A stretch of 39,233 nt of DNA from Wenyingzhuangia sp039768865 (GTDB lineage: Bacteria; Bacteroidota; Bacteroidia; Flavobacteriales; Flavobacteriaceae), in assembly GCF_039768865.1 (NCBI RefSeq), contig NZ_JBDMZQ010000074.1. One strand, given 5' to 3'. The position numbers were made by a program, and so were the translations under genes. Below, piece after piece: positions 1-7,047 of the stretch; position 1 is the first letter of the stretch; each line of letters begins with the position of its first letter. The notes under the pieces were generated by a model. It searched no databases. It was not told the origin of the DNA and saw nothing but the letters and a program-made list of their open reading frames with translations.

Positions 1-1253
1 TCTATGTTTTGTTTGTTATCAAACACTTGTCCCAATACAAAAGGAGTGGGCATCAAAGCAATGACTTGATTTAAAGAAGGGTTGGAATAAAAAGCATGGT
101 TGCCAATAGCGGTAAGACTCGTGTTTAAAATGACTTGGGTTAAATTTTTGTTTTTAAACACGTTCGCTGCAACCTTTTTTACCGTATAAGTTCTGCCTCC
201 GTAAGCCACCGTTTCTGGAAGACTCAAAGTGGTTTCTGATCCAGAATAAGCTGTGATTTCTACGGTAAGGGCCTGACGGTCTAAAACCGTGTAATTGTAG
301 TTGCCTTGTGTAAAAATTTCTGTGATGCTTCTGAATCCCGTCCAGCCTTTGCTGGTGTAGCTCCCGGTAGTCCCTGCAGGTATCGTCAAGTTTATGTTTT
401 GTTTGTTATCAAACACATCGCCCAAAACAAACGGGCTGGTTCTCATGGATTGGACTTGAGTTAAATTGTTGTTTTTGTAAAAGGCCTGATTTTCAATTTT
501 TGTGAGGTTGGCCGGAATGGTAAGACTAGACAAATTCTCGTGAACATAAGCAAAGTACGCGATCTTGGTTACCGCATAGCTTGTACCCTCAAAGGAGACC
601 GAAGCTGGAATCGTATGGTTTCTTGCTGTTCCTTCATAGCCTCTTACTTCTACAGTGGAGCTTGAGGTCTTTAAGTATCTGATTCCGTCTATTGTAAACA
701 TTTCTTTTACCTCCTTAAAATTTCCTGCACTTAAGTCTACATACCTCTGACGCTCTCCCTCTGGAACGATTAGCGTGGTGAGGTTATTTTGAACAGGATA
801 ATGAAACATCCAAACGTTACTAAAACTATAGGGCGGAACAGTAGATAAGTAGGTCAATTCAAAGCTATAGGTATCCGGTGGAACGGTGGCTGTTGTAAAA
901 ATATGGTTCCCAAAAGTTCGCACCCCACTAGGAATGGTAAAAGCCTTTAAATTGGTATGCCTAAAAGCCGAATCGGCAATCGCTGTTACGGTACTAGGAA
1001 TATAGACATATTGTACCCCTTTGTCTTGAAAAGCACTAGCTGCAATCTTGGTAACGGTGTAGGTAATGTTTGTGTTGACAACCGTCGGAGAAATGATGAC
1101 GCTATTGCGGGTTCCCGTATAGCTGGTTACCTCTACCTGTTTTTGTACCGTATTGGTGATGTTATAGGTAACATCTTCTATAGAAAAAGTTTGTGCATTC
1201 ATGGCTGCTACCATGAATACCGCAGTGATGAATAATTGAATTTTTCTGCTCAT
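1..1253 (-). CDS. Secreted BspA-like leucine-rich-repeat protein, 5' part (C-terminus outside window)
   Basis: Open on the minus strand from the ATG at 1253 to the window edge (417 codons), so the C-terminus is missing. The start MSRKIQLFITAVFMVAAMNA is a clear signal peptide, with cleavage likely before QTFS. The rest consists of modules of about 130 residues with lines such as LTIPANLTKIENQAFYKN and LNTSLTAIGNHAFYSN, the pattern of the LRR_5 (BspA/TpLRR) family. A DNKQNI segment recurs exactly 390 bases apart (near 4 and 394). Such proteins are surface or secreted adhesion-type proteins; in Bacteroidetes many carry a type IX sorting domain at the C-terminus, which cannot be seen here. Sampled rows have about 43-45% GC, above most of the window. 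The specific ligand cannot be inferred. Confidence 0.85.
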   Translation of the reverse strand, partial: MSRKIQLFITAVFMVAAMNAQTFSIEDVTYNITNTVQKQVEVTSYTGTRNSVIISPTVVNTNITYTVTKIAASAFQDKGVQYVYIPSTVTAIADSAFRHTNLKAFTIPSGVRTFGNHIFTTATVPPDTYSFELTYLSTVPPYSFSNVWMFHYPVQNNLTTLIVPEGERQRYVDLSAGNFKEVKEMFTIDGIRYLKTSSSTVEVRGYEGTARNHTIPASVSFEGTSYAVTKIAYFAYVHENLSSLTIPANLTKIENQAFYKNNNLTQVQSMRTSPFVLGDVFDNKQNINLTIPAGTTGSYTSKGWTGFRSITEIFTQGNYNYTVLDRQALTVEITAYSGSETTLSLPETVAYGGRTYTVKKVAANVFKNKNLTQVILNTSLTAIGNHAFYSNPSLNQVIALMPTPFVLGQVFDNKQNI

Positions 1254-1291
1254 AACTTATCGTATTTGTGAATTTTTACTTCTTTTATTGT

Positions 1292-1299
1292 CAAATATA
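1292..1299 (-). promoter_or_regulatory. Promoter -7 box of the LRR gene
   Basis: On the minus strand the octamer is TATATTTG, a perfect match to the Bacteroidetes -7 element TAnnTTTG. It lies about 39 bases before the ATG at 1253. No clear -33 TTTG was identified. Confidence 0.5.
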
Positions 1300-1427
1300 T
1301 AAAATATAGCTGTTTTAATTGGTTTTATTTTAAAAATAGTGGTGTGTCTTTGAAAAGACATGGTCTTAAAGCTAAATCCTGTACCATTCAAAACATCATC
1401 TTGAAGATTATTGATTACTTTTACATA

Positions 1428-3230
1428 GTGAACAGTGACTTAAAGCTTAAAATATCCGTTTTACCAAACACCCCTGGAGTTTATCAATATTTTGATAAAA
1501 GCGGTGTTATTATTTATGTTGGAAAAGCAATCAACCTAAAGAAAAGGGTAAGTAGCTATTTTAACAAAAACCATGACGATGCGAAAACACGAATTCTCGT
1601 TTCCAAGATTGTCGATGTCAAACATATTGTAGTGGCTACCGAGACCGATGCGCTGCTGTTAGAAAACAACCTCATCAAAAAATACAAGCCGAAGTACAAT
1701 GTTTTGTTGAAAGACGACAAAACATACCCATGGATTTGTATCAAAAAAGAAAGATTTCCAAGGATATTTGTCACAAGAAAAATGATTCGAGATGGCTCTA
1801 CCTATTTTGGTCCCTATACAAACGTAAAAACCGCTTATGCCCTATTAGACTTGATTAAAGAACTGTATCAAATTAGAAGTTGTCAGTTTGATCTGTCTCC
1901 ACGCAACATCAATTCTGGAACCTTTAAGGTTTGTTTGGACTACCACATCAAGAAATGTAAAGGGCCTTGCGAAGGGTTACAGTCTGAAAAAGAGTACGAC
2001 GCACAAATTGCAGCCATAAAAAACATCATCAAAGGAAATTTTAGAGAATCCATCAAAGCTTTTCACGTGATGATGCAAGAATACGCATCGAAAATGGAGT
2101 TTGAAGAAGCTCAAAAAATAAAGGAGAAACTAGATTTATTGACCAATTATCAGTCTAGATCAACCATTGTAAACCCAAACATCAATAATGTAGACGTCTT
2201 CTCTATCTTATCGGATGACACAGCAGCTTATGTAAATTTCTTTAAGATCTCAAACGGATCTATTATCCAATCTCATACGACAGAAATCAAGAAAAAACTA
2301 GAAGAAACAGACGAAGAACTACTGTCTCTAGCCATTATTGAACTCAGAGAAAGATTTGACTCTATCAGTCCAGAAATCTTGGTTCCCTTTAAAGTTAATG
2401 TTGGAGAAAAAATAAAAGTTACGGTCCCAAAACAAGGAGATAAATTACGTGTGGTTGAACTTTCGCTAAGGAATGCAAAGTACCACAGACAGGAACAATT
2501 TAAACAAGTTCAGATTGTAGATCCAGAACGACACACAAAACGTATAATGGGTCAAATGAAAAAAGATTTACGACTGAGCAAAGAACCGAGACATATCGAA
2601 TGTTTTGACAACTCGAATATACAAGGAACACACCCTGTTGCAGCCTGTGTGGTGTTTAAAAACGGGAAGCCCAGCAAAAAAGAGTATCGCCATTTCAACA
2701 TCAAAACAGTAGAAGGCCCCGATGATTTTGCCTCTATGGAGGAAGCCGTACATCGACGCTACAAAAGACTATTAGAAGAAAATCGCCCCTTACCAGAATT
2801 GATCTTGATTGACGGAGGAAAAGGACAGTTGTCCTCTGCCCTAAAAAGTTTAGATCTTTTGGGCTTGCGAAATAAAATTGCAATCATTGGGATTGCGAAA
2901 CGATTAGAAGAACTCTTTTTTCCTGAAGATCCCATTCCATTATATTTAGACAAAAAATCAGAAACGCTTAAAATTTTACAGCAATTACGAAATGAAGCGC
3001 ATCGATTTGGAATTACACACCACCGAAACAGAAGAAGTAAAACAGCCTTGGACTCAGAACTAGAAACCATTCCTGGTATCGGAAAACAGAGTGTAGAAAG
3101 TTTACTTCAATACTTTAAATCTGTAAAGCGAATAAAAGCAGCAAGCATAGAACAACTAACCAGTGTTGTAGGACATGCTCGAGCAGTAAAGCTCTATGAT
3201 TTTTATCATACAAAACAAAAAACATCTTAA
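1428..3230 (+). CDS. uvrC: Excinuclease ABC subunit C (UvrC)
   Basis: Nucleotide excision repair nuclease that incises on both sides of a lesion marked by UvrA/UvrB. The N-terminal GIY-YIG domain is visible (GVY at residues 17-19, YVG at 30-32, followed by KAINLKKRVSSYF). A UVR motif follows in the middle (EYASKMEFEEAQKIKEKL). The C-terminal RNase H-like nuclease has ECFDNSNIQGTHPVAA, and a helix-hairpin-helix end has TIPGIGKQSVESLL. The open frame extends upstream to a GTG at 1344, but those 28 residues do not resemble the family. I therefore prefer the GTG at 1428, which begins VNSDLKLKISVLPNTPGVY and gives 600 residues, the normal length. The gene is convergent with rng and shares a hairpin terminator with it. 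Identity is certain; the start is probable. Confidence 0.95.
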   Translation: MNSDLKLKISVLPNTPGVYQYFDKSGVIIYVGKAINLKKRVSSYFNKNHDDAKTRILVSKIVDVKHIVVATETDALLLENNLIKKYKPKYNVLLKDDKTYPWICIKKERFPRIFVTRKMIRDGSTYFGPYTNVKTAYALLDLIKELYQIRSCQFDLSPRNINSGTFKVCLDYHIKKCKGPCEGLQSEKEYDAQIAAIKNIIKGNFRESIKAFHVMMQEYASKMEFEEAQKIKEKLDLLTNYQSRSTIVNPNINNVDVFSILSDDTAAYVNFFKISNGSIIQSHTTEIKKKLEETDEELLSLAIIELRERFDSISPEILVPFKVNVGEKIKVTVPKQGDKLRVVELSLRNAKYHRQEQFKQVQIVDPERHTKRIMGQMKKDLRLSKEPRHIECFDNSNIQGTHPVAACVVFKNGKPSKKEYRHFNIKTVEGPDDFASMEEAVHRRYKRLLEENRPLPELILIDGGKGQLSSALKSLDLLGLRNKIAIIGIAKRLEELFFPEDPIPLYLDKKSETLKILQQLRNEAHRFGITHHRNRRSKTALDSELETIPGIGKQSVESLLQYFKSVKRIKAASIEQLTSVVGHARAVKLYDFYHTKQKTS

Positions 3231-3260
3231 AGTTAACCGCATCTGATTTTGGAAAAAAAC

Positions 3261-3299
3261 CCAAAAAAAAACCCCTATCAAAATTATTTGATAGGGGTT
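3261..3299. terminator. Bidirectional terminator between uvrC and rng
   Basis: A perfect 13-bp stem (AACCCCTATCAAA at 3270-3282 with its complement at 3287-3299) closes an ATTA loop. Read on the minus strand the hairpin is followed by a run of eight T, so it is a strong terminator for rng. On the + strand the following T content is weaker, but it can also end uvrC transcripts. Confidence 0.85.
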
Positions 3300-3312
3300 C
3301 GTGATATGATTT

Positions 3313-4842
3313 TTACTTTTTAAAAGAAAACTTATATTGTAAATACATATAAGCATCTCTTGGTATGATACGAATCCATTTTTTGTGTTCTGCAAACCAA
3401 GTTCTCTGTTGAGAGCTTAGCCTTCTTCTTAAGTATGCAGCCACAAAAGGGTGTACATGTAAAAAGATTTTTCCGTTACGTTTATTCGTAGATAAGATTT
3501 TTCTTAGTTCAACATCTATCTTACTTACGAGCACTATAGGTGCCTCTACCTCTCCGTTTTTATTCGGATTGGGTTCTCTTGTTTTGATGTTCGTTTCTGG
3601 ACGAACACGCTGACGAGTTATTTGCACTAAACCAAATTTACTAGGAGGTAAAATTTTGTGCTTTGTTCGATCAGAAGCCATTTCATTTTTAAGATGTTCA
3701 TATAGTTTCTGTCTGTTTTCATTGGTATTCATATCAATAAAATCGACGACTATAATTCCACCCATATCTCTCAATCTTAACTGGCGAGCGATTTCGGTCG
3801 CTGCAATCAAGTTGACTTCAAGCGCTGTGTCTTGTTGTGAATTGGCTTTGTTTGATCTGTTACCACTATTGACATCAATGACGTGTAAAGCTTCGGTGTG
3901 TTCAATTACCAGATAGGCACCTTTACTCATCGATACGGTTTCACCAAAAGCAGCTTTGATCTGTCTTTCAATACCATATTTTTCGAAGATCGGTGTGTTT
4001 CCTTCGTAATCTTTGACAATACCTAGTTTTTTTGGCGCTATTTCCTGTATATAATCTCTTATTTCAGTGGCTAGCTCTTGGTCATCAACAACAATACTTG
4101 TAAAAGAATCGTTTAAAACATCTCTTAAAATAGAAGATGCCCTGTTCAATTCACTTAAAACTTTTGTAGGTGTGTTGGTATTTGGAATACGCTTACACAT
4201 TTCTACCCATTTTTGTAGTGAATTTTGTAAATCTTTGTCTAATTCTGCAACTTTTTTTCCTTGAGCAACTGTGCGCAGAATTAGCCCAAACCCTTTGGGC
4301 TTGATACTTTTTGCCAGTTTTTTTAGTCTATCTTTTTCCTTAGGATCTTCGATCTTTTGGGAAACGGATACTCTTTTAGAAAACGGGACTAAAACTAAAT
4401 ATCTACCTGCGATGGACAACTCAGAACTAATTCGTGGACCTTTTGTAGATATTGGTTCTTTAACAATTTGAACAAGAATGTTTTGCTTCGGTTTTAAAAC
4501 CTTGTCAATAGAACCTCCTTTGTCAATATCTTTTTCAAATTGAAATTTGTTTAACGTAAAATCTTTGTAATTACCTGTACTTATTTTCTTTAAAAAGCTA
4601 TTTAGAGAATTGATTTGAGCTCCTAAATCATGGTAATGTAAAAAACCATCTTTAGCATAACCAACATCAACAAAAGAGGCGTTTAGACCTTTTAAAACTT
4701 TTCCTGCTTTGGCTAAAAATATATCCCCTACCGATATTTTATTATCGTTAGATTCATTATTTAACTCGACTAATCTACCATCTCTAAGTAATGCAAAATC
4801 AATATCAGAAGAATTTGAACGAATAACTAATTCTAATTTCAT
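3313..4842 (-). CDS. rng: Ribonuclease G / E family endoribonuclease
   Basis: RNase E/G family enzyme of 509 residues, which processes rRNA precursors and mRNA. An N-terminal S1-like region (roughly residues 35-130, with GDIFLAKAGKVLKGLNASFV) is followed by the catalytic part. HVIDVNSG and GGIIVVDFIDM carry the two metal-binding aspartates, and QITRQRVRPE is the conserved stretch after them. There is no long C-terminal scaffold as in E. coli RNase E, so it is RNase G-sized. The CPxC zinc-link motif expected just after RVRPE is absent; the whole protein has a single cysteine. It lies downstream of the HU gene and a 29-residue gene but is separated from them by a terminator and a structured leader. 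Confidence 0.93.
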   Translation of the reverse strand: MKLELVIRSNSSDIDFALLRDGRLVELNNESNDNKISVGDIFLAKAGKVLKGLNASFVDVGYAKDGFLHYHDLGAQINSLNSFLKKISTGNYKDFTLNKFQFEKDIDKGGSIDKVLKPKQNILVQIVKEPISTKGPRISSELSIAGRYLVLVPFSKRVSVSQKIEDPKEKDRLKKLAKSIKPKGFGLILRTVAQGKKVAELDKDLQNSLQKWVEMCKRIPNTNTPTKVLSELNRASSILRDVLNDSFTSIVVDDQELATEIRDYIQEIAPKKLGIVKDYEGNTPIFEKYGIERQIKAAFGETVSMSKGAYLVIEHTEALHVIDVNSGNRSNKANSQQDTALEVNLIAATEIARQLRLRDMGGIIVVDFIDMNTNENRQKLYEHLKNEMASDRTKHKILPPSKFGLVQITRQRVRPETNIKTREPNPNKNGEVEAPIVLVSKIDVELRKILSTNKRNGKIFLHVHPFVAAYLRRRLSSQQRTWFAEHKKWIRIIPRDAYMYLQYKFSFKK

Positions 4843-4859
4843 CCTGACTTTGTATTAAA

Positions 4860-4954
4860 TGTCACTCTAGTGACACGATTAAAAATAAGTAAATTGATAA
4901 TTAAGACGATTGTCTTAATGTCAATGAACGTGTTATGGTTTTACGAAACCATAA
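4860..4954 (-). promoter_or_regulatory. Stem-loop-rich leader upstream of rng
   Basis: Three inverted repeats lie in the 95 bases before the rng start. They are 4860-4875 (7-bp arms, TGTCACT/AGTGACA), 4900-4919 (8-bp arms ATTAAGAC/GTCTTAAT, GATT loop) and 4933-4954 (9-bp arms TTATGGTTT/AAACCATAA, TACG loop). None is followed by a T-run on the minus strand, so they do not look like simple terminators. E. coli rne is autoregulated through 5' leader hairpins, and a similar role here is an inference. A near-consensus -7 box (TATTTTTA, minus strand) lies between the first two hairpins, so the actual transcript start is uncertain. Confidence 0.45.
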
Positions 4955-4993
4955 AAAAAGAAGAAAAAGTAAGTTTACAACCTACTTTTTCTT
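4951..4993 (-). terminator. Terminator overlapping the end of the 29-residue basic gene
   Basis: Inverted arms AAGAAAAAGTA (4961-4971) and TACTTTTTCTT (4983-4993) form an 11-bp stem. On the minus strand it is followed by CTTCTTTTTTTA-like sequence. The last codons and stop of the small gene are part of the stem, so the gene ends inside its own terminator. Confidence 0.7.
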
Positions 4994-5071
4994 GTGTCTG
5001 TTAGCTCTTGATCTTTTTTTACGTTTGTGAGTAGAGATCTTCGCTCTTTTTCTTTTTTTACCACTTGGCAT
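4982..5071 (-). CDS. 29-residue lysine/arginine-rich protein, possible small ribosomal protein
   Basis: A 30-codon frame from ATG (minus strand, 5069-5071) to TAG. It begins MPSGKKRKRAKIS and ends RANRHKKK. Sixteen of 29 residues are Lys or Arg and two more are His, with no acidic residue. From memory, near-identical short proteins occur in Flavobacteriia, and the composition resembles small ribosomal proteins that thread into rRNA. I cannot assign it to a named ribosomal protein from sequence alone. It lies 60 bases downstream of the HU gene and ends in an intrinsic terminator, which supports its being a real cotranscribed gene. Too short for standard ORF filters. Confidence 0.75.
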   Translation of the reverse strand: MPSGKKRKRAKISTHKRKKRSRANRHKKK

Positions 5072-5131
5072 AATGTTATCATTTTAATGTCTCCTTTTGT
5101 GGAGATTGTTAATAATCTATCTTTGAAAGTA

Positions 5132-5422
5132 CTACTTTACTTTAACTTTTGCTTTTACTCCTTCTGTAAATGTTTTAGCGGGTTTGAACGCTGGAATATT
5201 GTGAGCAGGAATCTTGATGGTTGTGTTCTTTGAAATGTTTCTTCCTGTTTTTTCAGCTCTTGTTTTGATGACAAAACTTCCAAAACCTCTCAAATAAACG
5301 TTGTCTCCGTTTTCTAAAGATTTCTTTACTTCCTCCATAAACGCCTCAACAGTTGCCAAAACATCAGCTTTTTCAATTCCTGATTTGTCTGCAATTGTTG
5401 TAACTAAATCTGCTTTCGTCAT
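5132..5422 (-). CDS. hup: HU family DNA-binding protein
   Basis: Histone-like nucleoid protein of 96 residues, the usual HU length. It starts MTKADLVTTIADKSGI (the dimerising helices), continues with NVYLRGFGSFVIKTRAEKTGRN at the start of the beta arm, and has the IPAHNIPAFKPAKTF tail typical of HU/IHF proteins. It acts as a dimer that bends DNA and compacts the chromosome. It is divergent from mutY, and a small basic gene follows downstream in the same direction. A TATATTTG promoter box precedes it. Confidence 0.95.
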   Translation of the reverse strand: MTKADLVTTIADKSGIEKADVLATVEAFMEEVKKSLENGDNVYLRGFGSFVIKTRAEKTGRNISKNTTIKIPAHNIPAFKPAKTFTEGVKAKVKVK

Positions 5423-5462
5423 TTCTTAATTTAAATTTTTGTTTCTAGAAAAATTGAGGATG

Positions 5463-5470
5463 CAAATATA
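5463..5470 (-). promoter_or_regulatory. hup promoter -7 box
   Basis: TATATTTG on the minus strand, a perfect TAnnTTTG match followed by CATCC. It lies about 40 bases before the HU start codon. Confidence 0.6.
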
Positions 5471-5526
5471 GGACAATTAATTCAGTCTAAAAAGATTAAC
5501 CCTCAATTTTTAAGAGAAGTTTTGCT

Positions 5527-5534
5527 TAGGTTTG
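5527..5534 (+). promoter_or_regulatory. mutY promoter -7 box
   Basis: TAGGTTTG matches TAnnTTTG and lies 19 bases before the mutY ATG, which would give a leader of only about 15 bases. The -33 element is not clear. Confidence 0.45.
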
Positions 5535-5553
5535 TATTCCAAAGAACAAAGAT

Positions 5554-6594
5554 ATGGAATTTTATAAGGTGCTGGAAGCATGGTATTTAAAGAACAAAAG
5601 AGATTTGCCTTGGCGAAAATCTTCTGATCCCTATTTTGTTTGGCTCTCTGAAATCATTCTGCAACAAACACGAATTCAACAAGGTTTGAACTATTACAAG
5701 GTGTTTACAGAGCATTATCCAACGGTTCAAAAATTGGCAGAGGCAAGTGAAGACCAGGTTTTGAAGGACTGGCAAGGCTTGGGATATTATTCTAGAGCCA
5801 GGAATTTACACTTTTCTGCAAAATATATTTGTGAAGAGCTTCAGGGAGTATTTCCCAACAATTACAAATCGCTTTTGAAGCTTAAAGGGGTGGGAGACTA
5901 CACCGCTTCTGCAATTGCTTCTATCTGTTTTAACGAACGCGCTGCTGTGGTTGACGGAAACGTCTATCGAGTGCTCTCTAGGTACTTCAATATCGATATT
6001 CCCATCAACACGCCAAAGGGTGTCAACTATTTTAAGACCTTAGCCCAGGAACTGATCACAAATGCAAACCCAAGAGAATATAACCAAGCCCTTATGGATT
6101 TTGGCGCAATGATTTGTAAACCGAAATCTCCTAAATGTGAAGTGTGCCCTTTGACAGAAAGTTGTCTTGCAAAAGCAGAAAACCGTATTGATGCCCTGCC
6201 GGTAAAAGAAAAAAAACTGAGGGTAAAAGACAAATACTTTAATTTTATCATTGTCGATGACGGAACATCCACTGTTCTTGAAAAAAGAACGGAAAATGGA
6301 ATTTGGAAAAATTTATACCAATTTCCACTTATCGAAACATCAAAACCTGCCAATCTCGAACTATTGATTCAAAACGATTTCTTTGAAAAGAGTGGATTTC
6401 TAACTTCTGAACTTACTTTGTACAATGAAGAAGCTTGGGTTCACAAACTAACCCATCAACACTTATACACACAGTTTTGGATTTTGAAAATCGATCCCAG
6501 AAAAGGTCTTGAAACCGTGCCTTGGAATGAGGTTGAAAGATATGCTGTCCCCAAACTTATAGACAAATTTATAGAAGCCTACAAAAGCAAATAA
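5554..6594 (+). CDS. mutY: A/G-specific adenine glycosylase MutY
   Basis: Base-excision repair glycosylase that removes adenine mispaired with 8-oxoguanine. Length 346 residues. Visible are SEIILQQTRIQQ with the catalytic Glu, the helix-hairpin-helix LKGVGDYTASAIAS, the catalytic Asp in VVDGNVYRVLSR, and the iron-sulfur cluster cysteines with C-x6-C-x2-C-x5-C spacing (CKPKSPKCEVCPLTESC). The C-terminal third (from about residue 230) is the NUDIX-like domain that recognises 8-oxoG. It heads a + strand run mutY-ssb-gldE-gldD, a known flavobacterial neighbourhood. Confidence 0.96.
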   Translation: MEFYKVLEAWYLKNKRDLPWRKSSDPYFVWLSEIILQQTRIQQGLNYYKVFTEHYPTVQKLAEASEDQVLKDWQGLGYYSRARNLHFSAKYICEELQGVFPNNYKSLLKLKGVGDYTASAIASICFNERAAVVDGNVYRVLSRYFNIDIPINTPKGVNYFKTLAQELITNANPREYNQALMDFGAMICKPKSPKCEVCPLTESCLAKAENRIDALPVKEKKLRVKDKYFNFIIVDDGTSTVLEKRTENGIWKNLYQFPLIETSKPANLELLIQNDFFEKSGFLTSELTLYNEEAWVHKLTHQHLYTQFWILKIDPRKGLETVPWNEVERYAVPKLIDKFIEAYKSK

Positions 6595-6602
6595 ATTTTA
6601 GT

Positions 6603-6610
6603 TATTTTTG
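6603..6610 (+). promoter_or_regulatory. Possible ssb promoter -7 box
   Basis: TATTTTTG matches TAnnTTTG and lies 17 bases before the ssb start, in the 33-base gap after mutY. It suggests that ssb can be transcribed independently of mutY. Confidence 0.4.
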
Positions 6611-6627
6611 AAGTAAAGAATTTATTT

Positions 6628-7035
6628 ATGGCTGGGACTTTGAACAAAGTTATGCTTATTGGTTATGTAGGAGGTGTTGTGAAAACTCATTTTTTTGAGG
6701 GAGGTGGTTGCGTTGCGAGATTTTCAATTGCTACCCACGAAACCTATACCAATAAAACCACCCAAGAAAAAACTACCCAAACCGAATGGCACAACATTGT
6801 CGTTAAAAATAAATTAGCTGAAATTTGTGAGAAATTTTTAAACAAAGGAGACAAAGTCTATTGTGAAGGAAAGATTAAAACTCGAGAGTGGACCTTAGAA
6901 GGTGTAAAAAAGATTGCCTCCGAAATTCATGTGACAGAAATAAATTTTCTAACTCCAAAGAGCACGAACACGCAAGACCCTTTACCACCAGAAAAAATAA
7001 CTGGTGAAAATATTATTGACGATTTACCATTTTAA
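6628..7035 (+). CDS. ssb: Single-stranded DNA-binding protein
   Basis: OB-fold protein of 135 residues that coats single-stranded DNA in replication and repair. It starts MAGTLNKVMLIGYVGG and contains FSIATHETYTNK and TEWHNIVVKNKLAEICEKFLNKGDKVY, standard SSB features. The short C-terminal linker ends in the acidic protein-interaction tip DDLPF. Its stop codon is in the same frame as the gldE gene that begins 12 bases later, so one TAA separates the two reading frames. Confidence 0.96.
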   Translation: MAGTLNKVMLIGYVGGVVKTHFFEGGGCVARFSIATHETYTNKTTQEKTTQTEWHNIVVKNKLAEICEKFLNKGDKVYCEGKIKTREWTLEGVKKIASEIHVTEINFLTPKSTNTQDPLPPEKITGENIIDDLPF

Positions 7036-7047
7036 ACAAACAAAACA

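Noticed and set aside
957..1235. Open frame on the + strand inside the LRR gene
   Set aside because: It is opposite the LRR frame, which has a signal peptide and repeat pattern; the + frame has no family features.
1344..1427. Upstream extension of the uvrC frame from a GTG at 1344
   Set aside because: The 28 extra residues do not resemble UvrC proteins, and the GTG at 1428 gives the usual N-terminus and length.
2071..2083. Partial parS-like TTTCACGTGA inside uvrC
   Set aside because: Only the central bases match; the outer arms of the palindrome are missing, so it is not counted as a parS site.
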